DNA from: Desarmillaria ectypa
Taxonomy: Eukaryota > Basidiomycota > Agaricomycetes > Agaricales > Physalacriaceae
Direction of reading: 5' to 3'
Length of the DNA: 64,000 bases
Assembly: GCA_030407005.1 (NCBI GenBank)
Contig: JAUDYN010000003.1
Coordinates: 1,550,001 to 1,614,000 of the forward strand
The notes beneath the pieces were generated by a model. The model had not been told where the DNA came from. It worked only from the letters and a program-made list of their open reading frames with translations, and made no database searches. The position numbers were made by a program, and so were the translations under genes. Below are positions 10,748 through 22,100 of the stretch, in pieces. Numbering within the stretch: position 1 is the stretch's first letter; each line of letters opens with the position of its first letter.

Positions 10748-12205
10748 ATGTCACCCTCTGCCCATATGTCTCGTTCAGTCGAGCTCATTTTCCTCGGCAC
10801 AGGAACCTCATCGAGTATCCCCCACGTCGACTGCCTTACCAATCCCCCCGATGGAAGACGGTGTAGGACATGTTTATCTACGCTGTCGCCTGAAGGGAAG
10901 AGAAATATAAGGCGGAATACCAGTGCTGTAATCCGTATGGCTGCACCAAAAGACGGACGAGACGTGTAAGGCTCTTTTCTTCTCGTCGGGCCGACCTTTC
11001 TCCCTTCATTCGTGCTTATATATCTGATAGAACGATCATCATTGACGCCGGAAAGACATTTCAAGCAGCTGCGGTTGAATGGTTTCCAAAGTATGGACTA
11101 CGGAAAATCGACGCTTTACTCATCACACATCCGCATGCCGATGGTAAGATTTATCGTGAACGTGGGTCAAGTTACTCATTGTGTCATTCTAGCGATGAAT
11201 GGTCTGGATGATCTACGAGGTAAAGCATTTCTTTGACACGAGTCCTTCCTCTTATTCTTGATTTCAGGGTGGACACTGGGCAAGCGTATTCAAGAACATA
11301 TTGACGTTTATGTTTCGCAAAACACATTCACCGAAGTCCAGAGATGTTTCCCATACCTTGTGTCCAAGGAATTTGCATCTGGAGGTGGAGATGTAAGTAA
11401 TAATCCAATCCATCGTTCTCTTCTTTCGACTACTCCTTGTTAGGTCCCTGAATTTAAATGGCATATAATCGACGATAAAGTCCCTTTTGAAATTGAAGAT
11501 ACCGGAATAATGGTTACGCCTTTTTCTGTACATCACGGACGAGTATTCTCTACCCCTCCATGCCCTTCTACTATGTCTACGCCGGCGACGATACCTTCGA
11601 CGCCCACCACGTCCCAGATGAGCCAACTGACTCTTAAGGACTCCCTTGACAAACTCTCCAGTGGTACGGTTTCTCCCTCAAGAAGATCACTGAATGGCAA
11701 GGATGCTATTCAACCTTACTATTGTTTCGGCTTCAAGGTTCAGGAAGATATTGTATATCTTTCTGATACGTCCTATATTCCGGATGATGCAATGGACACT
11801 ATACTCTCTTCGCCAACAGATGACTTACGATTGCGAGCCGCTCTACCCCTCTTCATTCTTGACTGCCTGCATTTACGGCCCCACACGTCTCATTTTGGCG
11901 TAGTATCTGCTGTTGATACAGCTCGGCGCGTTGGAGCACTTCGCACGTATCTCACCGGCTTCTCGCATGAGGTGTCACATGAAGAGTGGGTCAGGATCGC
12001 AGAAGTGGTTAGCTCTGGAAAGTCGCTTGCTCAGCAGCCGGGTCAATGGTTGGATGAAATCACCGACATGGAGCAGCAGGCGCTGGACATGACCATGAAG
12101 GATGGGGAGAACGCAGTCACTTGGATACGACCCGCATTCGATGGTCTTCGAATATGGGTGGACAATGGTATCGATCAGAAAACAGTTCGGGATAATGCGT
12201 ACTGA
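10748..12205 (+). CDS. Metallo-beta-lactamase-fold hydrolase (PhnP-like)
   Basis: Five exons: 10748-10965, 11031-11143, 11193-11219 (27 nt), 11268-11391 and 11444-12205. They give a protein of about 414 aa. The opening ELIFLGTGTSSSIPH and the metal motif THPHADAMNGLDDLRGW mark the PhnP-like branch of the metallo-beta-lactamase superfamily. In the HxHxD motif the residue after Asp is Ala, where bacterial enzymes have His. As far as I recall this is normal for the eukaryotic branch. Later metal-site elements are VHHGR, LSDTSYIPDDA and DCLHLRPHTSHF. A Ser/Thr/Pro-rich insert of about 50 residues sits in the last exon before the FGFKVQ segment. Probably a cytosolic phosphodiesterase-type hydrolase; the substrate is unknown. 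A second in-frame ATG at 10766 is an alternative start. Confidence 0.85.
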
Positions 12206-12430
12206 CAATGGCTACCTTGGTAGCCATCTAACAAATATTTCATGTAGAGGATTCGACGATAACTTACAAGCTAGTAATAGAGAGGTGCTTTTCGTGAATT
12301 GATACTACTATACTACTGATACACGGGAATCACAAATACCTTAGGACGACAACTGGCTAACTATTGAGACGAGACAACGATGGACCGGCACAGAAAATCA
12401 TTATACAGCGATATTTGTTATTTGGTGAAA

Positions 12431-13272
12431 TCAACCCTTCGAGAGCCATCCCATCACCCTCCGCCAAGGGCCAGTGCTTTGGTGTCCGATTCCTGAAGAA
12501 CCCCTTTCCTTGTGAGCGGAAGCAGGCTCGTGTGGTTCCTCACGCGCAAAATACATGGGAGAATATGGTGCAGGCCCTCCCAAGGTCTGAAGACGGGATT
12601 GGCGCAGTATTCCCAAAATTAGCGAAATGCCGTCCCTCGACTACATAAGCAGACATAAGTCAGCGAAAGATATTAAAAAATCTAGACCCGACGACTTGCC
12701 CGTTGTACGTGGGTCTTGAATCGATTCATGCCGAAGGTCTCGATTCGTTTCGTAAGGCCCCAACCAAAACGAGAGCGAATCCGAGCTTCACTGGTTTGCA
12801 CGGTTTTACTGTTGGGAGGACGGGTGAATGTCGGATATGAAGAGACGGAGCTGAGACGCACCCCTCATCATTTTGACTGAGAAGTACTGACTCCTCCACC
12901 TGCATGACCTTTGTGAACTCCAGGTTTTTGGTGGTGCAACGAACAGTTCTGCCCATAGGATCCACCTCGCTCTCTTCGACAACCCAAGACTCTGAGCGGG
13001 AAATGATTCCCTTGGGAGCCCAGCGAGGCAAAGCACCTCGTTTTAAAATTAGACGAGTGGTAAGAAGAGTGCCCGAAGGTGTCTGTGTGCGAGAAATGAC
13101 ATCGCAAGAGATGATGTGGGAGGCATAGGGATTTGGGTAGCGAAGGAAATATGCAAGGGAAACGATGGGCCACGGGTCGCTACAAGATAAGTAAAAAGAT
13201 GAGTAAAAAGACAGCAGATTAGCTCAGTATGACAGCTTACTCGTAAACGAAGGATTGAGTGTAGAACTTCAT
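12431..13272 (-). CDS. PRELI/MSF1 family mitochondrial lipid-transfer protein
   Basis: Four exons on the minus strand: 13272-13241, 13179-12862, 12808-12688 and 12640-12431. They join to exactly 226 codons plus stop. The N-terminus MKFYTQSFVYDDPWPIVSLA and the following RYPNPYASHI, TPSGTLLTTRLIL, RSESWVVEESEVDP and FGWGLTKRIETFG motifs are characteristic of the PRELI/MSF1 (Ups) domain. Family members shuttle phosphatidic acid or phosphatidylserine across the mitochondrial intermembrane space with Mdm35. Whether this is the Ups1 or the Ups2/3 type cannot be decided from sequence alone. A Pro/His-rich tail of about 50 residues follows the domain. The gene shares a 211-bp divergent promoter with RIC1. 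The last intron begins with the uncommon donor GTCTAG, but the frame and the SRDGISLILG motif support it. Confidence 0.9.
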
Positions 13273-13325
13273 TGGCACATGAAGGGAGTGAAAGCAAGAG
13301 CCGCTCCCACGCGAAGGCAGTAGTC

Positions 13326-13359
13326 AACCCTAACCCGAGCCAGCTCCAACCCTAACCCC
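13326..13359. promoter_or_regulatory. Pair of telomere-repeat-like AACCCTAACCC boxes
   Basis: Two AACCCTAACCC elements lie at 13326-13336 and 13348-13358, 22 bp apart, in the divergent spacer between the PRELI gene (ATG 13272) and RIC1 (ATG 13484). Such boxes in fungal promoters are known sites for Tbf1/Myb-type telobox factors. Their function here is inferred. Confidence 0.55.
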
Positions 13360-13483
13360 GTCGCCACGTAATTCGCAATTCTAGGCCCCAGGCTGAGTAT
13401 CGCAGGCGACGAAATCTCTGGCTCTCTGTCATCGAACTTGACTTTGACAGCAGATCTAGCGGAAGACAAGGCAGTCAGCCTTG

Positions 13484-16400
13484 ATGTACTTTCCGACTTC
13501 AACAGCACGACGATTATCGACTGTGCCAGCCCTTCCAAACATCCCACCTGAGCATGTCGTAGGCCTTTGTCCGAGTCCACGCAAATCGTTCTTTGCTACG
13601 CTTACTCGAAACGGTATTTCTATCTGGCGCGTCCGCGTAGGTCAACTACATTTTTCCGCTAAACACAGCCTAAGCCTGATAACGAATAGCCTACCGCCGT
13701 CCTCGCGCACCTGTCGCGAACTCCGGCGTCAATCTTTGACCATGGCGAGAATGTGAAAGCATACTGGGCACCGGATGGATCACGAATTGTCATTCAAGTC
13801 AGTGCCTGCGCTTCTAGTTCGTGTCTCTCTTAAGGGTGCCGTTCTAGACTTCCCTTTCGCACCTTGTCCTAATAACAGTCACATACGATGTCTCGGATCC
13901 CGTATATCAACCTCCCGCACTCACCGCGGCCGCTCAACGCAACTTTCTCGCTGGTCCAGGGGAAGGCCTTCCTTTGAACCTCATTGGTCTTCACTTTGAG
14001 GGCGTAATTCGTGTGGAGGGAACTCTCATTAGGTACTCTCGTTCGATAAGACGCCTACAAGACACTGAGCGATCTCAACTAGCACATCTCCTCGCCGGCA
14101 TTACATTCTTTTCTCCACCAAGAACCCACCTGCAGTTCAGAGAATTCCTTGGCCTTCCGAAGATGATGAACCTCAAAGCGACTATGAAGGCCAGGCACCT
14201 CGCAGAAACAAGCGGTTTGGCAGCTACGACACATGGATATTCAATGATCATGAGTTTGAATGGTTCGTCGAATCGGATGGTAATGTGCTGTTATTCATTC
14301 GCATACAACCACTTTCGCTTATCCACGCTCGTGTTGAAGTTACTATCGCGCATATATCGTACTCTCGTACAACTGGTGTGGAGACCTGGATAACCTCTGA
14401 CGGCCGTGCCTATTTTGTCCAGTTGCATGAATCTGAATCGGAGGAAGAGAGCAGTACTTCGGAACTGGTTGAAGATGAGCAGGTGTGTGAGTTGTCTTCG
14501 CGTGCCTGTATATTCCTTTTAGATCTTTATTCATGCCGCTTACTCTCAGTGCCCTCATACTCGCTCTTCCTTTGATGGCGCATCTCGCCTCCACCCTGCC
14601 CCTCCTACTGGAAGTAATTGGCATGGGACATGTGTACACGACTTCCCGACTCCTCGATGGGTGCAAAAACGACGCCGTATCGACCCAAATGAACCTCTAC
14701 ACGAACGTAATCGCAGGGCGTACGTGGAACCCAAACAGGCTGTTTGCGTGGCCTTGAATAGTAGATTTTCTCTCATTGCTGTCGGGATGTTGGGGTAAGT
14801 TCTGAGTACCTACGACTTGGTAGATGTGAATTAACCACTTGCCATTCAGTGGAGAGATAGCCCTGACATCATTCCCTACATCTCCATTTCAAACTAGTCC
14901 TCCATCATCTACACCCCTCTCCGTGCCGAACCCCTACAACCAAGATACAGGCCCTGTATGTGCTCTGGAGTGGACATCGGATGGATATGTACTTGCGGTT
15001 GGCTGGAAGCATGGATGGGCGTTATTCAGTGTCGGCGGTCGATGTCTCGCAAGCGGTGGATTAGGTACAGGTGAAGAAGGGTCTGTCGATGAAAAAACCT
15101 TTCAAGATACGTTTATGCATGGCGTCCTGGACCTGGTCAGTATGGGACAATCCTTTTGCTCTATTTTAAACCTTGTTATCTTCATAGTTCTGGACTCCAG
15201 GCAACTTTGAGCTCGTCTTGTTGGCACAACGAGCCTCGCATGGTAGGTCGTGTCATTTTCAGGATATACATCATACTCACGCAACGTGGCAGACGTCGAT
15301 GGACAGCTATTAACCGTCCCTTTTGCCAAGAGCGCTACGACAGGGCAACAGTCGCCGGTGAGATTAACGGCAATATCTTTTGTCTTTTCTTGAGCTGAGA
15401 AATTTGCAGGACAATACTCGTTATGCCTTTCTGCAGATGGATGACAGGGCACTTGTTTATCGTGGTGCTGATCAGCCTGACATGAGTGTGATCAATCCGG
15501 AGTCTGATGTCTGGCAGCATGTAAAGGTAAACGGCTTTCTCTTATATACAGTGGTTTTCTGACGGGTTGTTTCACAGATTCCGTTGGCTTATCTATCAAC
15601 TAACTGGCCAGTACGATACTCTGCTCTGAGCAGTGATGGCCGATTGATTGCGGTTGCTGGTCGACGAGGACTCGTGCATTACAGCTCGTCTTCGGGCAGA
15701 TGGAAAGTCTTTACCGATGAACTGCAAGAGCAGGCCTTTGCTGTACGGGGAGGCCTGATATGGTTTCATCATGTCCTAATCGCGGCTGTTGAAGTGAATA
15801 AAATATACCAGGTGAGTACGTACTGCGTCCAGGGAAACCACTAATCGAACACATCGGCGTAGATTCGTTTATACTCACGAGATCTTGAACTCAGTAACCA
15901 GAATGTTCTTCACCGAGAAACGCTTTCGACTCCGGTGATAATCCTCTCACTGGTGGATAACTCTCTCCTGGTGTATACCGCCGACAATGCACTCTTTCAT
16001 TACCTTATAGTCCCTACTGAAGACACCATTAAACTGCATTTATGTGGAAGTATCACTTTCAATGGCATCATTGCTGCTCCTGGGGCAGTTAGGATGCTGA
16101 GTTGGATGATACCATCGGCGCAGAAACGTGAGTGAGCTCTTTTTCACAGAATTACAACGGAATCATATATTCGACATAGAACTCGGTGATCCAGTGGAAG
16201 ATCTAGCGGTTGCCACTGTACTGATGGTTGTCGGCGGGCAACTTGTTTTGCTTCGTCCACGAAAGGTGCGATATTTCAGTCCGACATCTATCCATGATCT
16301 CAGGCTAATATCAACATTGTATGTAGTCCGCAGAGCAAGAAGTTCAATATGACATGCAAATATTTGCTGACCGAATTGAATTTTGTTGGATACACTTACG

Positions 16401-17414
16401 CGGAATCGGTGCCCTTGAAAATTCTTTATGGGGCTATGATGGACAGAGTATGATGGTTTGGCTCAATGCCCTGGCCATCGAGGCACCACCGCATGACTCT
16501 CCGGGTGATATGCTCCAGAAAAGTGTCAAAGAGAGTGTTAACATTCCTTTGGATTTTTATCCCTTATGTACGACTTCTGCCCTCGCCTTTCTGCGATCTG
16601 GTTCTCACTCTAAGCTTAAGCCGTGCTCATGGATAAAGGCATCATAATAGGTGCTGAACATGAAGCAGCTACACGATCGAATCTTCCATTTGTCATGTTC
16701 AGGCATGCCACGAGTGTACGTCCATCTGAATGTTTTTAAAACCCTAATGCATTTAAGATGTTTTCAGTCCCATCTGTTTCTGCATCATGTCCTGCTTTGC
16801 TATCTGGAAGCACAGCAGGTTCAAGAAGCTGTCGTTTTCGCATCTCACTATCAAAGTCTTGTATATTTTGCACATGCCCTGGAAATTCTTCTACACACTG
16901 TTGTAGAGTCTGAAGCTAGTCTTGATGACGAATCCTCTAGCGATGCAGAAAACGCTGCTTCCATCCTGCCCACTGTGATCGAGTTTCTGGATCATTTCGA
17001 TGAAGCGTTGGATGTGGTAGTCCGGTGCGCGAGGAAAACGGAGATGATCAGGTGGAGAAGACTTTTCAGTATCGTTGGAAACCCCAAGGCTTTATTCGAG
17101 GTAAATCCTCCGCTCCTAGGGTCCTTGCAGTACTAACCTCTCACTAGATGTGCCTCTCGTCGCAACGGCTTAGAACGGCGAGCTCTTATCTTTTGGTCCT
17201 TCACACACTCGAACAGCTTGACGAAGACAACGAGGATGCCGTGCGTCTGCTAAAAGCGGCTATAGACGGGAAAGATTGGCAACTTTGTCGGGAACTTCTC
17301 CGGTTCCTCCATTCGATTGACGATTCGGGAATTGCCCTACAAAATGCCTTATCTCAAACGAATTTGGGGGGTCCAGATGTGAATAGCATTGTGGGGAACG
17401 GGTCACCTCATTAA
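13484..17414 (+). CDS. RIC1: RIC1, subunit of the Ric1-Rgp1 exchange factor for Ypt6/Rab6
   Basis: Ric1 with Rgp1 activates the Golgi Rab Ypt6 for retrograde endosome-to-Golgi traffic. The protein, roughly 1,000 residues over many exons, opens MYFPTSTARRLSTVPALP. The propeller-like N-terminal half carries FFATLTRNGISIWRVR, PTAVLAHLSRTP and HGENVKAYWAPDGSRIVIQ, a pattern I recognise from Ric1. The C-terminal RIC1 domain is clear: HHVLLCYLEAQQVQEAVVFA, YFAHALEILLHTVVE, FLDHFDEALDVVVRCARKTE and LRTASSYLLVLHTLEQLD. It ends at 17412-17414. The ATG at 13484-13486 is chosen because it starts the conserved MYFP. Exon boundaries in the middle were not all resolved. Promoter shared with the PRELI gene. 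Confidence 0.88.
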
Positions 17415-17623
17415 CTTTTACGGACTGCGTGTCGGAAATTGTAACTTATGTGTATGCTTGTAGTGGGCCTGTATATTCATTGTTAACCATCTTGCAATCG
17501 GATTGTTATCTTTGCCATCAATACTTATCTGCCTAAATAAGTATACAAAGGTCAGTCACTTTCCTGACTTTCGGTCAAACACTACGTACCCTATTCAATA
17601 AACAGTGGTCTTGGTCTTTCCTC

Positions 17624-19033
17624 ATGGCGACGGAACAGGCGAGATTTTTTCACTTCATCCTCGTGGTGGTAATCTGACATGCCAGCTATCATAGCCGATC
17701 ACTTATACGCCTGAGGGCGCCGTATCAGTTTCGTATACCACCCTCTTGTCCGCTCCAGAATCTCTGTGTGAATCAATAGGTGTGAAGGTTTTGCATTTGA
17801 ACTCTTCACACTAATTAATCGTAAAACCAGAGCACGCATTTGGATCCGACCCAGAATGTTTGGGCATAATCATCGTTAGAGATCTACCGCTGTCATACGC
17901 TGCTTATCGGCAGAAGCTTCTAACCCTTGCCTATAAATTCGCCAAACTAGAAGAGAATGTCAGAGAGCAATATACAGATGCTTCCAGCAGTTACAGGCAA
18001 GCATTAACACTGCGCTCCAGATCGATAGCTCTTGATGGTCACATGGAAAGGTCCGTTATGATCATAGCGCCCACTTGCGTTAGCAGCTCACACTTTCTTC
18101 TAGGAAATCACGAACGGAAAACCAGGTATACCAGACCTCTTTGATACCACAATTTCTTTTTGACCCGATGCGAGCTTTCGATTATAGACCTTCTGAAAGG
18201 GTCTTATTACACAAATCCTCTCATTGATAGACCATCTGTATCGCTCCAGCATAGAAAGGAATGGCCTGAATATTACGCACGGAATATATGGCCCAAGCCC
18301 GACTACCTCGCCAGATCAATGTTTCCTGTTGAAAATTCGTCTTAGATGTTGACTGCGCACTAACAGTAGCATGCCAGCCATTTGGTATGTCTATTTTTGA
18401 CAGTCAAAGAAATGGCTTCCAGCGCTCTCTCGATTTTCGGATATTTCGATGTCACTGCCGAAGTTGATCAGCACTTCGCAAACTACGAAGGCCCGTTTAC
18501 TGCATTATTTTCCGCCCTCTCAGGCCATTTCTTTCCCAGCGGAAGATGAGCCTGTGGACAGTTAGTGCGGTTTCCATCTTGATCATTCCCTTCTGACAGA
18601 CTCGTGTTCTGTGGGTGAATCCTTATGTAATCGTCTTCATTTTCGTTTAAGCATCAACAGGCTATGTATCTATCGGAAGGCGATGGTGATTTTTCTGAAC
18701 CGACCGTAGTTCAGTCGCCCCCAAAATCCTCAGGGCTGTATATACGTACACGAGGAGGAGAGCTGACCAAAGTATCGATTCCTGAAGATAGCATCGCTTT
18801 TCAAACCGGAGAAGTTCTGGAAATTGCTACCGGCGGAAAATTGCGTGCTACTCCACACTGGTTTGTCCTATCCTTGAGTAGCTTTTGTTAGGGGTCGCCG
18901 ATCCCAGCAAAATATCCAGACCTTCGCATTATTCATGCAGCCAGACACATGTCAGTTGCTCTTGCCGACGGTAACATTTGGTCGATTCAGTAGAGGCGTG
19001 TTCAATGAACATTACGACAAAGTTTCCAATTGA
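17624..19033 (+). pseudogene. Decayed 2-oxoglutarate/Fe(II) oxygenase-like (clavaminate synthase-like) gene
   Basis: Much of an oxygenase of the isopenicillin-N/clavaminate synthase-like superfamily can be read. Seen are TPEGAVSVSYTTLLSAPESL, FGSDPECLGIIIVRDLP, WSHGKEITNGKP and LLKGSYYTNPLIDRPSV. The iron-binding HLD occurs in CGFHLDHSLLT, followed by SGLYIRTRGGELTKVSIP, AFQTGEVLEIATGG, RATPH and FALFMQPD, with a stop at 19031-19033. The reading frame is broken. A TGA (18033-18035) directly precedes WSHGK. The frame changes between the NIWPKPDYL block (near 18300) and DCALTVACQPF (from 18351), with a TGA at 18330-18332. A TAG (18563-18565) replaces what I remember as a conserved Trp before CGFHLDH. 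No convincing start exon is found; ATG 17624 is only a placeholder. Splicing choices I tried do not remove these stops. A sequencing error or unusual splicing remains possible. Confidence 0.65.
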
Positions 19034-19173
19034 AACACTCGTTCTACATTCACAATAAAACCAATCTACGTACACACTAGATCCTATGAAAACAAAAGCC
19101 TATTATAATCAAACAGGGCGGGGATATTCATGCATGATAGAGTACAATGTGTATAGCTACAATATATAGATCA

Positions 19174-22100
19174 TTATGTGCGAGAGCTAGCTGATATAGT
19201 ACGACGACGTGGAGAGGAGGTCAATGAGTCAGGTAAAACGGATAACATGGCGGCCGCTAGACTGTTACGTTTAGTATTAGAGCGTTCGATAGTCGATTTC
19301 CCATCGCTGATTCGAGAACCAAAAGAAGATCTTCGCTCGTCTTGTTCTGAAATGACGCTCCAGTCTTCACTAGGAGCACCACCTCGAACGGATCCGCTTG
19401 AACTGTATCCAGATGAAGGATCCATAGGAGGAGAGTTACGGCGACAACGACGAATGGTGGTGTGTTCAAGTTCTATTTCTTCATCATCTTCATCGATGTC
19501 GGGAGGACTTCGCTTGATCAGCGAACGGGCATATTCAAGATCACGATAGATAGATTCTACAGCTGTGGCAACACCATCCTCCTGTAGTACTGATGAGTCT
19601 TCCACCAAGTCAAGAGTGAGCTCAAGGACTGACCGCTTTGATTTGCTCTCCAAGTAGTCTAGCACGATCTATCTGTTTCTGATCTGTCGTGGCGAGGAGA
19701 AGGGCATCCTTTAAGGTTTCTATTGTCAGTTTTCTGACACTTGATCCGACTCCTAATGCTTCAACGCGGTCGGCCCAGAAAAATTGATCCCCAAAGAAGG
19801 GCTTGATAATTGTTGGAAGACCGGCTAGGTGTGGATCAGCAATGGGAAGATTGTGGTATATCAAGTGCAATCTTACCACGAAGGCTTGCACCAGTTGTGC
19901 CGGCACCTCCATGATGACATGCAGCATCTATGCGCTCGAAAAGCCAATCATGAGGAATCGACGCAATGGAGTAAATCTGCTTGGGTAGTGGCTCTTCGGG
20001 CTCAGAGGCGTCCGCAGACTTTACGTGCAAACGGTCCGACCATCCCTTCGATAAGATGGCATAGACTCCACTTTGAACAACGGCTTCAATGACATATCGG
20101 GTCAGCGCCCTGGGGTTGGATACCACAATGCTGCCGAAGCCAATGTATACAACTTTCTTGCCAAGGTTATGCGCGTTGTCAATGAAGACAACTAGGTCTT
20201 CAGGAGGAGCCCATTTCTTGGCACTAACATCGGCGTCATCGAGGAACCAATACCCTATAGCAAGCTCAGTATCCAGGAAAGCTGATTTACCATACGTCAT
20301 ACCTGTCACGCGGATCCATTCCGGCCAGTCGAGGGGTGGCGGCACTACGTGTGGGGAAAAATTGTAGAGGAAAGGTATTTTATGAGGCTCCATCTTATCG
20401 AGACTGGTGCCACTGAGATGTAATACGTTTCTTCGCCATCGGTTGATTTGTCCGGACGTTGCCCGCCAGAAGACCTGATCGAATATGACATAGGACTAAT
20501 GGCTCTTCGATGAGATGCGAGTGGTGTGCGAAGGAAACAAAGTGAATTACCATATAATTGTAACTGCCTCCCATCTGTCACAGGGTAATTTCATTATTAT
20601 TATAATAATTGCAAGGCCAACAAATCTTTACCTTTCTTTCAGGCACAGCAAAAGCATGAGGATATGCCCTATCGACCAATTAGTCCGTGATGCTGAGACA
20701 GAAGGATAAACAACAACCTTGTACGGGTCCAAGTCATGGTGAATGCCCTAAAGTAAGGAATTGCAAGTGCTTCAGCGATGTGCAAGCCTCCCATAGCGCT
20801 CGGACTCTCTATTAGGACATCCGTGCCTTGACAGGCTTCCCAGGATGTCTTCAATAGATCGTCCAGCCATCCTCGGAACTACAGAAAGATCAATTGATTT
20901 AAAAAAATAACAAGGAGATACTAACCTTTTGTAAGCCCTCCTTCATGAAGGACAAGGTAAACATGCCATTCTCCACACAGATTCGCATTAGCTCAGCAGG
21001 ATCACCCCCAACGTAGCCAAACTCAATATCATGCTATAGCGTAGTCAGATGAAACGTCGCTACTAACAAATAAAATAAAACCACTCGCCGACTCTATCCA
21101 TTCCTTGAATTCGCGATGCGTCGCTATGCGAACCCGATGTCCGTCGGCTTTGAGGCCCTTAGCCAATGCGATATAAGGCTGAACGTCCCCTCGGGACCCG
21201 ATGGTGAGGAACGTAAAGTGCAGACTTTTCTGTGGTTTGAATGACAAGAACGTTGAAGAAGCGGAAGTAAACATGACGGCCGGTAAAGAATCAGTCAGAT
21301 TCTCTACAGTGGGCATTGGATCAGATTCAGGGCTGCTTCGAGACGATCTGGCTTCAAATTCCTCTAGTATAAGCGCGTCTCGTTTCCCCGACGTAGGAAC
21401 AGATGTTTCGCCAGCCGCAAGACGTCTTCGAACATCGTCCATCTGCTGTTCCAACAGCTTTACAAAAGCATCTCGCTTGTCTTCGGCACCAAACTCAAAA
21501 AAGAGCTCTTCATGTCCCCTTACAATGACTATAAGCCCATGATGGCCAAACCTGGTCGCTTTCGACTTTTCTGTTGACAAGATGTCTCTGATTGGAAGCG
21601 CCATCTGAAGACTGGTTAAGAAAATGGAGATCCAATAGGGGTTACGTGCACACCCTGGTACGAGAAGTCAGCGGACCCGTAGATTTGAAGCAGAAGTAAT
21701 TGGTTGATATATAGAGCCGTCCAAAAACGGGCAAGAGTCGGAATATATATCCCGGGAAATCTATGCATGTATGAGAAGGGTCGAAAGTGCCAGTGGTAAA
21801 GACCTGCTTACATCCGAGCAACGTCTCTTTTTCATCATAGGCAAAAGAGGTGCGGAATTTCTCAACAACTTCGTTGTCGATATTGCTGATAGGCGCGTCG
21901 AGGATGCTAAAGGCCAAATCGCCAGCACCACTCCATCTGCTTCCCAGAATGCTACTGCTTGTCGAGGAGTACATTTCTTTTACTGCTACAGGAGGTCCTG
22001 AGGTCATGGATGACGATTCATTAGATGCAAAGAAACGACTCGGTCGTCCAACTTTCAACCAACCGGGGACGCTAACACTCCAAGTGCTCACATTGCTGCT

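Noticed and set aside
11126..11219. Ala after HxHxD in the MBL-fold hydrolase as a lost catalytic His
   Set aside because: The THxHADAxxGLDDLR form is, as far as I recall, usual in the eukaryotic PhnP-like branch, so it is not evidence of inactivation.
19257..19469. Minus-strand frame starting with a signal-peptide-like hydrophobic stretch
   Set aside because: It lies in another frame within the last exon of ATG26, whose reading frame is continuous here; the hydrophobic run is a by-product.
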